Of a DNA stretch of 64,000 nucleotides, positions 51,726-61,637 are shown piece by piece (positions within the stretch are counted from its first letter, which is position 1; every line of letters starts with the position of its first letter). Origin of the DNA: Pseudorhodoferax sp. Leaf265. Its GTDB lineage: Bacteria > Pseudomonadota > Gammaproteobacteria > Burkholderiales > Burkholderiaceae_C. A model generated the notes under the pieces. The model searched no databases. It saw nothing but the letters and a program-made list of their open reading frames with translations, and was not told the origin of the DNA. Where the stretch lies: assembly GCF_001422365.1 (NCBI RefSeq), contig NZ_LMMT01000039.1, positions 124,001 through 188,000 of the forward strand, written 5' to 3'. Both the position numbers and the translations under genes were made by a program.

Positions 51726-52408
51726 TGGCAGGCAACACCGTGGCCGTGGTCGACTACGGCATGGGCAACCTGCGCTCGGTGTCGCAGGCCGTGCAGGCTG
51801 CCGCAGCCGGTGAGGGTGTGGACGTGATCGTGACCAGCGATCCGGCACAAGTCCGCGCCGCCACACGCGTGGTGCTGCCTGGCCAGGGCGCCATGCCCGA
51901 CTGCATGCGCGAGCTGCGCGATTCCGGGCTGCTGGAGTCGGTGCTCGAGGCTGCGGCCAGCAAGCCGCTGTTCGGCGTCTGCGTGGGCATGCAGATGCTG
52001 CTGGACCGCAGCGCCGAGACGCGGTCTGGCGACACGAGCGGCGCCACGCCCGGCCTGGGCCTGATCGGGGGCGAGGTGCTGCGCTTCGAGCTGCAGGGCC
52101 GCACTCAGCCCGACGGCAGCCGCTACAAGGTGCCGCAGATGGGCTGGAATCGCGTGGCGCAGCAGCGGCCCGGTGGGCGCCGCCACCCGGTCTGGGGCGA
52201 GGTGCCGGACCAGAGCTGGTTCTACTTCGTGCACAGTTTTTACGCACGGCCGTCGGATCAGAACCACAGTGCGGGCTTGACGGAGTACGGAGAAACCTTT
52301 ACCTGCGCCATCGCCCGCGATAATATTTTTGCGACCCAGTTCCACCCGGAGAAGAGTGCAGCGCATGGTCTGGCGCTGTACCGCAACTTCCTCCACTGGA
52401 ATCCCTGA
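51725..52408 (+). CDS. hisH: Imidazole glycerol phosphate synthase subunit HisH
   Basis: Class I glutamine amidotransferase that supplies ammonia to HisF. 227 residues. The nucleophile cysteine is in [11 protein letters not shown]. The His/Glu of the triad are in [25 protein letters not shown] is the family N-terminus. A loop around [10 protein letters not shown] is slightly longer than in E. coli. It starts in a TAATG overlap with hisB. Its synthase partner hisF lies two genes downstream. Confidence 0.97.
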   Translation: MAGNTVAVVDYGMGNLRSVSQAVQAAAAGEGVDVIVTSDPAQVRAATRVVLPGQGAMPDCMRELRDSGLLESVLEAAASKPLFGVCVGMQMLLDRSAETRSGDTSGATPGLGLIGGEVLRFELQGRTQPDGSRYKVPQMGWNRVAQQRPGGRRHPVWGEVPDQSWFYFVHSFYARPSDQNHSAGLTEYGETFTCAIARDNIFATQFHPEKSAAHGLALYRNFLHWNP

Positions 52409-52446
52409 CTCTTTCCTTCCCACCGCTCCAGGCTGCACTCAGCACC

Positions 52447-53190
52447 ATGCTCCTCATTCCTGCAATCGATCTGAAAGACGGTCAATGCGTGCGCCTCAAG
52501 CAAGGCGACATGGAACAGTCCACCACCTTCAGCGACGACCCGGCCGAAATGGCGCGCAAGTGGGTCGACCAGGGCGCGCGCCGCCTGCATCTGGTCGACC
52601 TGAACGGCGCCTTTGCCGGCAAGCCCAAGAACGAGATGGCCATCCGGCGCATCCTGAAGGAGGTGGGCAGCGTGGTCGATGTGCAACTGGGCGGCGGCAT
52701 CCGCGATCTGGACACCATCGAGCGCTACCTGGATGCGGGCCTGCGTTACGTGATCATCGGCACCGCCGCGGTCAAGAACCCGGGCTTCCTGCACGATGCC
52801 TGCACGGCCTTCGGCGGCCACATCATCGTGGGCCTGGATGCCAAGGATGGCAAGGTCGCCACCGACGGCTGGAGCAAGCTCACGGGCCACGAGGTCGTCG
52901 ACCTGGCCAAGCGCTTCGAGGACTACGGTGTCGAGTCCTTCATCTACACCGATATCGGCCGCGACGGCATGCTCACGGGCATCAACATCGACGCCACCGT
53001 CAAGCTGGCCCAGGCCCTGACCACACCGGTCATCGCCTCGGGCGGCCTGTCCAACATCGGCGACATCGAGAAGCTCTGCGAGGTCGAGAGCGAAGGCGTC
53101 GAGGGCGTGATCTGCGGCCGCGCCATCTACACCGGCGACCTGGACTTCGCCAGCGCGCAGGAGCGCGCCGACAACTACAACAATGGTTGA
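52447..53190 (+). CDS. hisA: ProFAR isomerase (HisA)
   Basis: (Beta/alpha)8 barrel enzyme, 247 residues, catalysing the Amadori rearrangement in histidine synthesis. The catalytic aspartate is in [11 protein letters not shown]. The second is in [12 protein letters not shown]. Phosphate binding is at [13 protein letters not shown] and [14 protein letters not shown]. The 38-bp gap after hisH is the largest within the his block so far. Its 3' end overlaps a mutarotase gene by 8 bp. Confidence 0.98.
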   Translation: MLLIPAIDLKDGQCVRLKQGDMEQSTTFSDDPAEMARKWVDQGARRLHLVDLNGAFAGKPKNEMAIRRILKEVGSVVDVQLGGGIRDLDTIERYLDAGLRYVIIGTAAVKNPGFLHDACTAFGGHIIVGLDAKDGKVATDGWSKLTGHEVVDLAKRFEDYGVESFIYTDIGRDGMLTGINIDATVKLAQALTTPVIASGGLSNIGDIEKLCEVESEGVEGVICGRAIYTGDLDFASAQERADNYNNG

Positions 53191-54037
53191 GCTGGCGGCC
53201 GCGGCCGAATCCTTCCGCGGCCAGCCCTGCCTGCGCCTGACCTGGGGCCACGACGACAGCCTGCTCGTGGCCCTGCATGGCGCCCATGTGCTGTCCTGGA
53301 CCGGTGCCGGGCGTGAACGCCTGTACCTGAGTCCCGAGGCGGTGTTCGACGGTCAGGCCGCCATCCGCGGTGGTGTGCCGGTCTGCCTGCCGCAGTTCAA
53401 TGCGCGCGGCCCGCTGGCCAAGCACGGGTTTGCGCGCAACCTGCCCTGGCATTGCGGCGGAGCGCGCGTGGATGCGGCGTCGGGCGATGTCTTGCTGACG
53501 CTGGTCCTCGACAGCGATGCGGCCACGCGCGCCACGTGGCCGGCGGACTTCCGCTTCGCATTGACGCTGCGCCTTGGCGCAGGCCGGCTGGAGATGCTGC
53601 TGGAACTGGAAAACACCGGCGCCGCGCCCTGGACCTTCACGGGCGCACTGCACACCTACCTGCAGGTGCAGGACATCGCCAGCGTGCGGCTGCAGGGCCT
53701 GGACGGCCAGCCCTGCTGGGACGCTCTGGCCGACACCCGCGCCATGCACGCGGGCGAGCTGCGTTTCGACGGCGAGTTCGACCGCGTGTTCCGTGCCGCT
53801 CCCGCGCCACTGCGCCTGCTCGATGGCGACATCCGGCTGGAGATCGCCCAGAGCGCAAGCTTCGAAGACACCGTGGTCTGGAACCCCGGTGCCGCCAAGT
53901 CCGCCACCATGGCCGACATGGCGCCCGACAGCTATGCGCAGATGCTGTGCGTGGAGGCCGCCCAGGTCGAGCGCGCGCTGAGCCTTGCGCCCGGCGCGCA
54001 GTGGACGGGCTGGCAGCGGTTGACCGTCGTCGCCTGA
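53183..54037 (+). CDS. D-hexose-6-phosphate mutarotase family protein
   Basis: A 284-residue aldose-1-epimerase-like protein (YeaD group) predicted to interconvert anomers of a hexose 6-phosphate. Catalytic-type histidine in [11 protein letters not shown] and a C-terminal glutamate in LCVEAAQV are present, as are the [10 protein letters not shown] and [12 protein letters not shown] family blocks. It is embedded between hisA and hisF, overlapping hisA by 8 bp (ATGGTTGA). There is no obvious need for it in histidine synthesis, so it is probably just carried by the operon. Confidence 0.92.
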   Translation: MVELAAAAESFRGQPCLRLTWGHDDSLLVALHGAHVLSWTGAGRERLYLSPEAVFDGQAAIRGGVPVCLPQFNARGPLAKHGFARNLPWHCGGARVDAASGDVLLTLVLDSDAATRATWPADFRFALTLRLGAGRLEMLLELENTGAAPWTFTGALHTYLQVQDIASVRLQGLDGQPCWDALADTRAMHAGELRFDGEFDRVFRAAPAPLRLLDGDIRLEIAQSASFEDTVVWNPGAAKSATMADMAPDSYAQMLCVEAAQVERALSLAPGAQWTGWQRLTVVA

Positions 54038-54067
54038 TTTCCCCCTTTTTCTCCGAGCAGAACGCCC

Positions 54068-54847
54068 ATGCTGGCCAAACGCATCATTCCCTGCCTGGAC
54101 GTGACCGGTGGCCGTGTCGTCAAGGGTGTCAACTTCGTCGAGCTGCGCGATGCGGGCGACCCCGTGGAGATCGCGGCGCGCTACAACGAGCAGGGCGCCG
54201 ACGAACTCACCTTCCTGGACATCACCGCCACTAGCGACGGCCGCGACCTGATCCTGCCCATCATCGAGGCCGTGGCCTCGCAGGTCTTCATTCCGCTGAC
54301 CGTGGGCGGCGGCGTGCGCACCGTCGAGGATGTGCGCCGGTTGCTCAATTCGGGCGCCGACAAGACCAGCTTCAACTCGGCCGCGCTGGCCAACCCGGAC
54401 GTGATCAACCAAGCCTCGGACAAGTACGGCGCGCAGTGCATCGTGGTGGCCATCGACGCCAAGCGCCGCAGCCCGGAAGATGCCGCGCAGCGCGGCGCCG
54501 GGTGGGATGTGTACAGCCATGGCGGGCGCAAGAACACCGGCCTGGACGCCGTGCAGTGGGCCGCCGAGATGGCGCGGCGCGGCGCGGGCGAGATCCTCCT
54601 GACCAGCATGGACCGCGACGGCACCAAGTCGGGCTTCGACCTGGCGCTCACGCGTGCCGTGAGCGACGCCGTGGGCGTGCCCGTCATCGCCTCGGGCGGT
54701 GTCGGCAGCCTGGACCATCTGGCCGACGGCGTGCAGACCGGTGGCGCCGACGCGGTGCTGGCCGCCAGCATCTTCCACTACGGCGAGTTCACGGTGGGCC
54801 AGGCGAAAGCCCACATGGCGGCGCGCGGCATTCCCGTACGGATCTGA
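54068..54847 (+). CDS. hisF: Imidazole glycerol phosphate synthase cyclase subunit HisF
   Basis: (Beta/alpha)8 barrel that closes the imidazole ring with ammonia from HisH. 259 residues. [18 protein letters not shown] carries the first catalytic aspartate. [15 protein letters not shown] carries the second. [15 protein letters not shown] and [12 protein letters not shown] are the phosphate sites. It is separated from the mutarotase by 30 bp. Assignment is certain. Confidence 0.98.
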   Translation: MLAKRIIPCLDVTGGRVVKGVNFVELRDAGDPVEIAARYNEQGADELTFLDITATSDGRDLILPIIEAVASQVFIPLTVGGGVRTVEDVRRLLNSGADKTSFNSAALANPDVINQASDKYGAQCIVVAIDAKRRSPEDAAQRGAGWDVYSHGGRKNTGLDAVQWAAEMARRGAGEILLTSMDRDGTKSGFDLALTRAVSDAVGVPVIASGGVGSLDHLADGVQTGGADAVLAASIFHYGEFTVGQAKAHMAARGIPVRI

Positions 54848-54875
54848 CGCCATCATGATCGCCGAGAATCCCGCG

Positions 54876-55277
54876 ATGGACTGGTTGGACGACGTGAAGT
54901 GGGATGCGCAGGGCCTGGTGCCCGCGATCGCCCAGGAAGCCGCGAGCGGCGATGTGCTGATGTTCGCGTGGATGAACCGCGAGGCGCTGCAAAAGACCTT
55001 CGAGCTGCAGCGCGCCGTGTACTTCAGCCGTTCGCGCGGCAAGCTCTGGTTCAAGGGCGAGGAGTCTGGCCATGTGCAGACGGTGCACGAGATCCGGCTC
55101 GACTGCGACGCCGACGTGGTGCTGCTCAAGGTCACGCAACTGGGCCACGAGCCCGGCATCGCCTGCCACACGGGCCGGCACAGCTGTTTCTTCAGCAAGC
55201 TCGAGGCCGAGGGCGGCGGTGCGCGCTGGCAGGCCGTCGATCCGGTCTTGAAAGACCCTGAATCCATCTACAAATAA
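54876..55277 (+). CDS. hisI: Phosphoribosyl-AMP cyclohydrolase
   Basis: Monofunctional zinc enzyme opening the purine ring of PR-AMP, 133 residues. Conserved: [44 protein letters not shown] and [13 protein letters not shown], holding the zinc cysteines and histidine. The start is uncertain. I favour ATG 54876 ([17 protein letters not shown] upstream, typical family length). ATG 54855 would add seven residues. HisE is encoded separately 6 bp downstream, not fused. Confidence 0.96.
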   Translation: MDWLDDVKWDAQGLVPAIAQEAASGDVLMFAWMNREALQKTFELQRAVYFSRSRGKLWFKGEESGHVQTVHEIRLDCDADVVLLKVTQLGHEPGIACHTGRHSCFFSKLEAEGGGARWQAVDPVLKDPESIYK

Positions 55278-55283
55278 GCGGCC

Positions 55284-55673
55284 ATGACCTTGTCCCAGGA
55301 TGCATTGGGCCGCCTCGCGGCCGTGATCGAGAGCCGCAAGCCCGCGGCCGGCGGTGACCCCGAGGCCAGCTACGTGGCCCGGCTGCTGCACAAGGGGCCG
55401 GACGCCTTCCTCAAGAAGATCGGCGAGGAGGCGACCGAGGTCGTCATGGCCGCCAAGGACATCGACGCCGGCCGCGGCGACGCCGCGCACCTCAAGGGCA
55501 AGTTCGTGGCCGAGGTGGCCGACCTGTGGTTCCACTCGCTGGTGGCGCTGGCGCACTACGGTGCCGGGCCCGAGGATGTGATCGCCGAGTTGCTGCGCCG
55601 CGAAGGCACCAGCGGCATCGAGGAAAAGGCCTTGCGCAAGGCTGTTGCACGCGAAGGAGACGGCCGTGGCTGA
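55284..55673 (+). CDS. hisE: Phosphoribosyl-ATP pyrophosphatase
   Basis: Hydrolyses PR-ATP to PR-AMP, 129 residues, MazG-like all-alpha fold. The acidic metal site is seen in [15 protein letters not shown] and [29 protein letters not shown] is the family N-terminal region. It completes the his gene set on this cluster except hisZ. The 3' end overlaps the DUF4870 gene by 8 bp. Confidence 0.97.
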   Translation: MTLSQDALGRLAAVIESRKPAAGGDPEASYVARLLHKGPDAFLKKIGEEATEVVMAAKDIDAGRGDAAHLKGKFVAEVADLWFHSLVALAHYGAGPEDVIAELLRREGTSGIEEKALRKAVAREGDGRG

Positions 55674-56064
55674 TGACATCGTCGACGTTCAGGTCAAGGA
55701 CAGTGAGCAGGCCCAGCAACTCAAGACCGTGGGCTGGATCAGCTACCTGCTGCACCTCGTGGTGGCGGTGGCGGCGGTGGTGCCCTCGGCCCAGCCCAGC
55801 ATCGGCCTGCTGCTGATCGCGCTGGTGATCGACCTCGTCAAGCGCTCGGACGCCGAAGGCACCTGGCAGGCCAGCCACTTCTCCTGGCGCATCCGCTCGG
55901 TGCTGTGGGCCGGCGTGCTGTACCTGGTCACGCTGCCGCTGTTCTTTCTGCTGTACCTGCCCGGCGCCATCGCCTGGCTGGTGATCTCCATCTGGTTCCT
56001 GTACCGCATCGTGCGGGGCATGGTGGACATGAACGCCAGCCGCCCGGTCGGCCTGTCCCGTTGA
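55666..56064 (+). CDS. DUF4870 family small membrane protein
   Basis: A 132-residue inner-membrane protein with three hydrophobic segments ([59 protein letters not shown]). It matches the DUF4870/Tic20-like small membrane family of unknown role. GTG 55666 is chosen because GAAGGAGA lies six bases upstream; a TTG at 55645 is unlikely. The overlap with hisE shows it is part of the his transcript, though no functional link is known. Confidence 0.85.
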   Translation: MADDIVDVQVKDSEQAQQLKTVGWISYLLHLVVAVAAVVPSAQPSIGLLLIALVIDLVKRSDAEGTWQASHFSWRIRSVLWAGVLYLVTLPLFFLLYLPGAIAWLVISIWFLYRIVRGMVDMNASRPVGLSR

Positions 56065-56074
56065 GCGAGTCCGC

Positions 56075-56431
56075 ATGCACGATCCCGATTGCCTGTTCTG
56101 CAAGATCGCCCAAGGGCAGATCCCCTCCCGCAAGGTGCACGAGGACGACGAGTTCTTCGCCTTCCACGACATCCGCCCGGCCGCGCCCATCCACTTCCTG
56201 ATTGTCCCCAAGCACCATGTGGCCTCCATGGCCCAGGTGACGGACCAGCACGCGCCCATGCTGGGCCGCATGCTCACGCTGGCACCGCGGCTGGCGCTGC
56301 AGGAAGGCTGCAACCCGTATCCCGATGGCGGCTTCCGGCTGGTGGTGAACACTGGCTCCGAAGGCGGCCAGGAGGTGCACCACCTGCATCTGCATGTCCT
56401 GGGCGGCCCGCGCCCTTGGGCGCGCGGCTGA
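56075..56431 (+). CDS. HIT family protein (histidine triad nucleotide-binding)
   Basis: A 118-residue HinT-like purine nucleoside phosphoramidase. The zinc-type N-terminal CLFCKIAQGQIPS and the catalytic triad HHLHLHVLGG near the C-terminus are diagnostic. FLIVPKHHVASM is the central strand. In related genomes a HIT gene commonly follows hisE and precedes tatA, as here. Cellular substrate is not known. Confidence 0.95.
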   Translation: MHDPDCLFCKIAQGQIPSRKVHEDDEFFAFHDIRPAAPIHFLIVPKHHVASMAQVTDQHAPMLGRMLTLAPRLALQEGCNPYPDGGFRLVVNTGSEGGQEVHHLHLHVLGGPRPWARG

Positions 56432-56449
56432 TCCGTCTTATTTGCCCGC

Positions 56450-56480
56450 CGCGGGAATGGTTCATCCCGCGCACTAAAAT
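56450..56480 (+). promoter_or_regulatory. Hairpin and -10-like TAAAAT upstream of tatA
   Basis: CGCGGGA (56450-56456) and TCCCGCG (56465-56471) form a 7-bp stem with an 8-base loop, followed by TAAAAT at 56475-56480. The hairpin may end the HIT transcript weakly, and TAAAAT may be a -10 for tatABC. No good -35 is seen. Confidence 0.35.
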
Positions 56481-56507
56481 TCAACGCAATTCGTTAGGAG
56501 TACTTCC

Positions 56508-56753
56508 ATGGGTTCTTTTTCCATCTGGCACTGGCTGATCGTGCTGCTGATCGTGGTGATGGTGTTTGGCACCAAGAAGCTCAAGAACATGGGCAGCGAC
56601 CTGGGGGGCGCCGTCAAGGGCTTCAAGGACGGCATGAAGGACGGCAGCGCCCCGGAAGACAAGGCCGCGACCGGCCCGAACGCGCAGGTGGGCACCACGG
56701 CGGCCAACGCCGAGAAGTCCACCATCGACGTCGAAGCCAAGACCAAGTCCTGA
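56508..56753 (+). CDS. tatA: Sec-independent translocase subunit TatA
   Basis: An 81-residue pore-forming component of Tat export. N-terminal helix [16 protein letters not shown], hinge [20 protein letters not shown] and a charged tail are classic. TTAGGAG precedes the ATG. tatB follows 10 bp later. It exports MsrP (Tat signal in this window) and possibly the Rieske protein. Confidence 0.97.
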   Translation: MGSFSIWHWLIVLLIVVMVFGTKKLKNMGSDLGGAVKGFKDGMKDGSAPEDKAATGPNAQVGTTAANAEKSTIDVEAKTKS

Positions 56754-56763
56754 TCGTCCGCCC

Positions 56764-57249
56764 GTGATCGATCTCGGCATCTCGAAGATGGCGCTGATCG
56801 GCGCGGTGGCGCTGATCGTCATCGGGCCGGAGAAGCTGCCGCGCGTGGCCCGCACGGTGGGTGCCTTGCTGGGCAAGGCGCAGCGTTACGTGGCCGACGT
56901 CAAGGCCGAGGTCAACCGCTCCATGGAGCTGGACGAACTCAAGAAGATGAAGGACACGGTGGAAGGTGCCGCACGCGACGTGCAGACCTCCATGCAGACC
57001 ACCGCCAGCGACTTCGAGAAGGACTGGGCTGCCACCACGGCCGGCCTGGACGGCAGCACGACGGCCTCTTCCGACGGCACGACGGCCGAGAGCTTCGTGC
57101 AGTACCCTGAGTACAAGCACCCCAAGAAGCACTGGCGTGTGAAGCAGGGCGCCATGCCGCAGTGGTACAAGGCGCGCACCGGCGTGCGGACCAAGGCCTT
57201 GTCCGGCGCAGCGCGGGTGGCCCGCTACCGGCCCCAGAAACTCAATTGA
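56764..57249 (+). CDS. tatB: Sec-independent translocase subunit TatB
   Basis: A 161-residue TatB. Start is GTG 56764 ([20 protein letters not shown]). The [18 protein letters not shown] hinge distinguishes TatB from TatA. A long amphipathic/coiled helix ([20 protein letters not shown]) and a Ser/Thr-rich tail follow. It forms the substrate-receptor complex with TatC, 57 bp downstream. Confidence 0.96.
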   Translation: MIDLGISKMALIGAVALIVIGPEKLPRVARTVGALLGKAQRYVADVKAEVNRSMELDELKKMKDTVEGAARDVQTSMQTTASDFEKDWAATTAGLDGSTTASSDGTTAESFVQYPEYKHPKKHWRVKQGAMPQWYKARTGVRTKALSGAARVARYRPQKLN

Positions 57250-57306
57250 CCACGGTTTGCACCGTGTCCGGCCGGCGCAGCAGCCCGCCGTCCATCCGCT
57301 TGCACC

Positions 57307-58101
57307 ATGCCTGATCCGAACACGAAGGAAGACGAACTCGCCGGTACGGAGCAACCGTTCGTAGAGCACCTGATGGAGTTGCGCGACCGGCTGATCAAGG
57401 CCGTGATCGCCGTCGGCGTCGTGGCCGCCGTGCTGGCCGTCTACCCCGGCCCCGGCGCGCTGTACGACCTGCTGGCCGCACCGTTGGTCGCATCGCTGCC
57501 GGCCGGTGCCACCATGATCGCCACCTCGGTGATCTCGCCGTTCCTGGTGCCGCTCAAGATCCTGCTGATGGCGGCCTTCATGATCGCCTTGCCGGTGGTG
57601 CTCTACCAGGTCTGGGCCTTCGTGGCGCCCGGCCTGTACTCGCACGAGAAGAAGCTCGTGATGCCGCTGGTGATCTCCAGCACGCTGCTGTTCCTGATCG
57701 GCGTGGCGTTCTGCTACTACTTCGTGTTCGGCCAGGTGTTCAAGTTCATCCAGAGCTTTGCGCCCAAGAGCATCACGGCCGCGCCTGACATCGAGGCGTA
57801 TCTGGGCTTCGCGCTGAGCATGTTCCTGGCGTTCGGCCTGGCCTTCGAGGTGCCGATCGCGGTGGTCGTGCTGGCGCGCGTGGGCATCGTGACGATCGAC
57901 AAGCTCAAGAGCTTCCGCGGCTACTTCATCGTGGTGGCCTTTGTCGTGGCCGCCATCGTGACGCCGCCGGACGTGGTGTCGCAGTTGGCCCTGGCCATCC
58001 CCATGTGCATCTTGTACGAGGTGGGGATCTGGGCGGCCCAGCTGTTCATCAAGCACACCAAGGCGCCAGAAGAAACCGAGGCCGAGGCCAGCGGCAACTG
58101 A
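57307..58101 (+). CDS. tatC: Sec-independent translocase subunit TatC
   Basis: A 264-residue six-helix core receptor recognising twin-arginine signals. The N-terminal FVEHLMELRDRLIKAV is the signature with the signal-binding glutamate. Helices include LLMAAFMIALPVVLYQVW and YFVFGQVFKFIQSF. It ends exactly next to the stop of the convergent DegS-like gene, with no base between the two stop codons. The Glu-rich C-terminus is cytoplasmic. Confidence 0.97.
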   Translation: MPDPNTKEDELAGTEQPFVEHLMELRDRLIKAVIAVGVVAAVLAVYPGPGALYDLLAAPLVASLPAGATMIATSVISPFLVPLKILLMAAFMIALPVVLYQVWAFVAPGLYSHEKKLVMPLVISSTLLFLIGVAFCYYFVFGQVFKFIQSFAPKSITAAPDIEAYLGFALSMFLAFGLAFEVPIAVVVLARVGIVTIDKLKSFRGYFIVVAFVVAAIVTPPDVVSQLALAIPMCILYEVGIWAAQLFIKHTKAPEETEAEASGN

Positions 58102-59247
58102 TCAGGGTCGCTGCGCGCGCTGCGGCTTGGGTCGCACGCCGGGCGTGACCTGCAGGCGCAGGCGCTCCTCGCGCCGCAGCACTTCGAACTCCGAGGCCTC
58201 ACCGGGCTTGAGCGCGGCCACGGACGACAGCAACTCCGTCACGTTGGCGATGGGCTTGCCCGACACCTGGGCGATCACGTCGCCGGGCCGTACGCCGGCC
58301 TGGGCCGCGGGGCCGTTCTGCAGCACGCCCGTGATGATCACGCCGGCCGTGGTCTTCACACCGAAAGTCTCGGCCAGTTCGGGCGAGAGGTCGTTCGGCT
58401 CCACGCCGATCCAGCCGCGCCGCACCTGGCCGTCGCGCACGATGCCTTCGAGCACCAGCTTGGCCGTGGACACCGGCACTGCGAAGCCGATGCCCATGCT
58501 GCCGCCCGAGCGCGAGTAGATCGCGGTGTTGATGCCCAGCAGGTTGCCTGCCGTGTCGACCAGTGCGCCGCCCGAGTTGCCGGGGTTGATGGCTGCATCC
58601 GTCTGGATGAATTCCTGCAGCGGGCTCATGCCCAGCTGGTTGCGGCCCAGCGCGCTGATGATGCCGCTGGTGACCGTCTGGCCCACGCCGAAGGGGTTGC
58701 CGATGGCCAGCACCTGGTCGCCGACCTGCAGCGCGTCGGAACTGCCCAGCACCATGACAGGCAGCTTGTCGAGGTCGATCTTGAGGATGGCCAGGTCGGT
58801 CTCGGGGTCGGTGCCGATGACCTTGGCCTGGGTGCGCCGGGCGTCGTTGAGGATCACCTCGATCACGTCGGCACCCTCGACCACGTGGTTGTTGGTCAGC
58901 ACATAGCCTTCGGCGCTCACGATCACGCCGCTGCCCAGGCCGGCGCGCGCCTCGCCGCCCCGGTCGCCGAAGAAGAAGCGGAACCAGGGGTCGTTGCTGT
59001 TGGGGTGGGGCTGGGCTGCCGTGCTGGTGTTGATGCTGACCACGGCGGGCGCTGCGCGCTTGGCCGCCGGGGCGAAGCTGCCGGCCGCCACGGTGCCGGG
59101 CGGCACGGCCGGTGCCTCGATGACCGAGATGCTGCTGCCCGTGAAGCCGCGCTTGCCCAGCCACTCCGGCTTCAGGGTGGCGACAACGAAATAGGCCGCG
59201 AGCAGCACGGTCACGGATTGGGAAAAGAGCAGCCAGGAGCGCTTCAT
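58102..59247 (-). CDS. DegS-like periplasmic serine protease (trypsin-like, one PDZ)
   Basis: A 381-residue HtrA-family protease anchored by one N-terminal helix (WLLFSQSVTVLLAAYFVVATL). Catalytic triad: H121 (TNNHVVEG), D151 (TDLAIL), S225 (NPGNSGGAL). A single PDZ domain follows from about residue 275 (RRGWIGVEP ... GVRPGDVIAQVSGKPI). One PDZ plus a membrane anchor fits DegS rather than DegP. Start ATG 59247 is chosen because it begins at the anchor; ATG 59289 would add 14 residues. It may sense misfolded envelope proteins, but no rseA/rpoE is in the window. Confidence 0.93.
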   Translation of the reverse strand: MKRSWLLFSQSVTVLLAAYFVVATLKPEWLGKRGFTGSSISVIEAPAVPPGTVAAGSFAPAAKRAAPAVVSINTSTAAQPHPNSNDPWFRFFFGDRGGEARAGLGSGVIVSAEGYVLTNNHVVEGADVIEVILNDARRTQAKVIGTDPETDLAILKIDLDKLPVMVLGSSDALQVGDQVLAIGNPFGVGQTVTSGIISALGRNQLGMSPLQEFIQTDAAINPGNSGGALVDTAGNLLGINTAIYSRSGGSMGIGFAVPVSTAKLVLEGIVRDGQVRRGWIGVEPNDLSPELAETFGVKTTAGVIITGVLQNGPAAQAGVRPGDVIAQVSGKPIANVTELLSSVAALKPGEASEFEVLRREERLRLQVTPGVRPKPQRAQRP

Positions 59248-59328
59248 GGTGGCGATGGGAAATCCGGGAAAGCGCGCATTGTCGGCCATGGCGGTAGGCG
59301 CTTCACGGACCGTACGCGAGCCTCTGTG

Positions 59329-59357
59329 CTGCAGAATTGCGGGTAAACCCTTAGAAT
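59329..59357 (+). promoter_or_regulatory. Putative promoter for MHS transporter gene
   Basis: CTGCAG (59329-59334), 17 bp, TAGAAT (59352-59357). It has the same hexamers and spacing as the candidate at 44722-44750. It lies in the 285-bp spacer between the divergent DegS-like and transporter genes, leaving a 5' leader of about 170 bases in which I see no gene. Confidence 0.4.
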
Positions 59358-59532
59358 TGCGCCCCTGCGTCAGCCGCTGCGTTCCCCGCCATGCCGAACC
59401 GGACACCCCGGTGGCGCGCATGGTCCCAGGCCCCATCCGGACCCCCGTCGAACGATCCCCATCGTGCCGCCCATCCCGCGGCCGCGTCCTGCGCAGACGC
59501 GCTCCTGCCTCCCGTTCCCGGAAAAAGCCTCT

Positions 59533-60849
59533 ATGACCACCGCCGTTTCGGCGCCGTCCCAGCCGGACGCCGCACCCCGACGACCACTCACCCGCCGCGA
59601 TCTCCGCACCCTCGGCCTCTCGGCCCTGGGCGGCACGCTGGAGTTCTACGACTTCGTCGTCTTCGTGTTCTTCGCCAACGTGCTGGGGGCGCTGTTCTTC
59701 CCGGCCGACATGCCGGATTGGATGCGCCAGCTGCAGACGCTGGGCATCTTCGCGGCAGGCTACCTGGCGCGGCCGCTGGGCGGCATCGTCATCGCGCACT
59801 TCGGCGACATCCTGGGCCGCAAGCGCATGTTCACGCTGTCGATCTTCCTGATGTCCGTGCCCACGCTGGTGATCGGCCTGTTGCCCACCTACGCGTCCAT
59901 CGGCATCGCCGCGCCGCTGCTGCTCTTGGCCATGCGCATCCTGCAGGGCGCGGCCATCGGCGGCGAAATGCCGGGGGCCTGGGTCTTCGTGGCCGAGCAT
60001 GTGCCCAAGCGCCACTACGGCCTGGCCGTGGGCACGCTGACTGCCGGCATCACGGGCGGCATCCTGCTGGGTTCGCTGGTCGCCGTGGCGCTCAACACCC
60101 ACTACACGCCGGTCGAGATCCACGACGGGGCCTGGCGCATTCCGTTCATCCTGGGCGGCGTGTTCGGTCTGGTGTCGGTCTACCTGCGCCGTTTCCTCGA
60201 AGAGACGCCTGTGTTCCAGGAGCTGGCCGAGCGCAAGAAGGTCGCGCGCGAGCTGCCCGTGAAGACCGTACTGCGCGAACACCGTGCCGCCATCGTGCTC
60301 GTCGCGCTCATGACCTGGGTGCTGTCCACCGCCATCGTGGTCGTGATCCTGTTCACGCCGGCCTACCTGCAGAAGGTGTTCGAGATCCCGGCCAAGCTCT
60401 CGCTGCAAGCCAACCTGGCCGCGACCTTCACGCTGACCCTGGGCTGCGCGGTGGTGGGCTGGGCATCCGACCGGTTCGGCACCAGGGCCGTCATGCTGGT
60501 CGGCTGGGGCGGGCTGTTCGCCACGACCTATCTGTTCTACCTGGGCCTGCCGGGCACGCCCGAGTCGCTGGTGTGGAGCTATGCGCTGGTTGGCTTCTTC
60601 GTCGGGTCTATCGCGCTGCTGCCCATCGTGGGGGTGCGCGCCTTCCCGCCGGCCGTGCGCTTCTCCGGGCTCTCGTTTGCCTACAACATGGCCTATGCAG
60701 TCTTCGGCGGCCTCACGCCGGTGCTGATCAGCGTCTGGCAGAAGGTCGACGTGATGGCGCCGGCGCACTACGTGGCTGGTGTCGCGGTGCTGGGATTCCT
60801 GATCGGCCTGTGGCCCTTCGCCTCGCGCGGCTGGCAACCGCGCGCCTGA
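59533..60849 (+). CDS. MFS transporter, metabolite:H+ symporter (MHS) type
   Basis: A 438-residue 12-helix transporter. It begins near the MHS-type LGGTLEFYDFVVFVFFANVLG helix 1. The loop motif HFGDILGRKRMFTLSIFLM and RILQGAAIGGEMPGAWVFVAEH are characteristic of the MHS/sialate-type group. Substrates of relatives are organic acids, osmolytes or aromatic acids; none can be chosen here. ATG 59533 is taken because it precedes the first helix by a normal margin; an in-frame upstream start at 59464 would add a Pro/Arg-rich extension. Confidence 0.92.
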   Translation: MTTAVSAPSQPDAAPRRPLTRRDLRTLGLSALGGTLEFYDFVVFVFFANVLGALFFPADMPDWMRQLQTLGIFAAGYLARPLGGIVIAHFGDILGRKRMFTLSIFLMSVPTLVIGLLPTYASIGIAAPLLLLAMRILQGAAIGGEMPGAWVFVAEHVPKRHYGLAVGTLTAGITGGILLGSLVAVALNTHYTPVEIHDGAWRIPFILGGVFGLVSVYLRRFLEETPVFQELAERKKVARELPVKTVLREHRAAIVLVALMTWVLSTAIVVVILFTPAYLQKVFEIPAKLSLQANLAATFTLTLGCAVVGWASDRFGTRAVMLVGWGGLFATTYLFYLGLPGTPESLVWSYALVGFFVGSIALLPIVGVRAFPPAVRFSGLSFAYNMAYAVFGGLTPVLISVWQKVDVMAPAHYVAGVAVLGFLIGLWPFASRGWQPRA

Positions 60850-60878
60850 CAGGCGGTATGGCCTGAGACAATTCGGCC

Positions 60879-61637
60879 ATGCACACCACCACGCGCGATG
60901 AATTGCTGCAGGCCTGCGATGCACTGCTGCAGCCCGCCCGGTTCAAAGACTACGGGCCGAACGGCCTGCAGGTGGAGGGCAAGGCGCCGATCCGCCGGCT
61001 CGTCAGCGGCGTCACGGCCAGCCGGGCGCTGATCGAGGCAGCGATTGCCGAGGGGGCGGACGCCATCTTCGTCCACCACGGCCTGTTCTGGCGTGGGCAG
61101 AGCGGCACCGTCACGGGCTGGATGAAGCAGCGTCTGGCGCTGCTGCTCGCGCACGACATCAGCCTGCTGGCCTACCACCTGCCGCTGGACGCGCACCCTG
61201 AACTGGGCAACAACGCCCAGCTGGGCCGCGTGCTGGAACTGACATTGGAGTCGACGCGCTTCGGCGAGCAGGATCTCGGGTTCGTGGGGCAGGGCGCGTT
61301 CGCCGGTGCGCAGGCGTTGGCACGTCATGTGGAGCAGCGCCTGGGCCGCGGTGTGACGCTCGTCGATCCCGGGCACGGCCGGCCGCTGCGCCGCATCGCC
61401 TGGTGCACGGGCGGCGCGCAGTCGTACTTCGAGGCGGCCATCGCGGCCGGTGCCGATGCCTTCATCACGGGCGAGATCTCCGAGCCGCAAGCCCATCTGG
61501 CGCGCGAATGCGGCGTGGCCTTCCTGGCCTGCGGTCACCACGCGACCGAGCGCTACGGCGCGCCGGCAGTGGCCGCCCATGTCGCGGCCCAACTGGGCAT
61601 CGCGCACCGTTTCATCGAGATCGAGAACCCCGCGTGA
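60879..61637 (+). CDS. Nif3-like dinuclear metal centre protein
   Basis: A 252-residue member of the NIF3/YbgI family, which forms hexameric toroids with a di-metal site. Metal ligands are likely in IFVHHGLFW (H66, H67), the central YHLPLDAHPELGNNAQLG and the C-terminal ACGHHATERYG. In E. coli the relative is sometimes named GTP cyclohydrolase 1 type 2, without firm support. Its stop shares a base with the pdxA start (TGATG). Confidence 0.93.
   Translation: MHTTTRDELLQACDALLQPARFKDYGPNGLQVEGKAPIRRLVSGVTASRALIEAAIAEGADAIFVHHGLFWRGQSGTVTGWMKQRLALLLAHDISLLAYHLPLDAHPELGNNAQLGRVLELTLESTRFGEQDLGFVGQGAFAGAQALARHVEQRLGRGVTLVDPGHGRPLRRIAWCTGGAQSYFEAAIAAGADAFITGEISEPQAHLARECGVAFLACGHHATERYGAPAVAAHVAAQLGIAHRFIEIENPA

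Noticed and set aside
59248-60924. Long upstream extension of the DegS-like gene's frame
   Set aside because: The frame is open for hundreds of codons upstream only because of GC bias. The extension is antisense to the MHS transporter gene, and the real protein begins at its membrane anchor at 59247.
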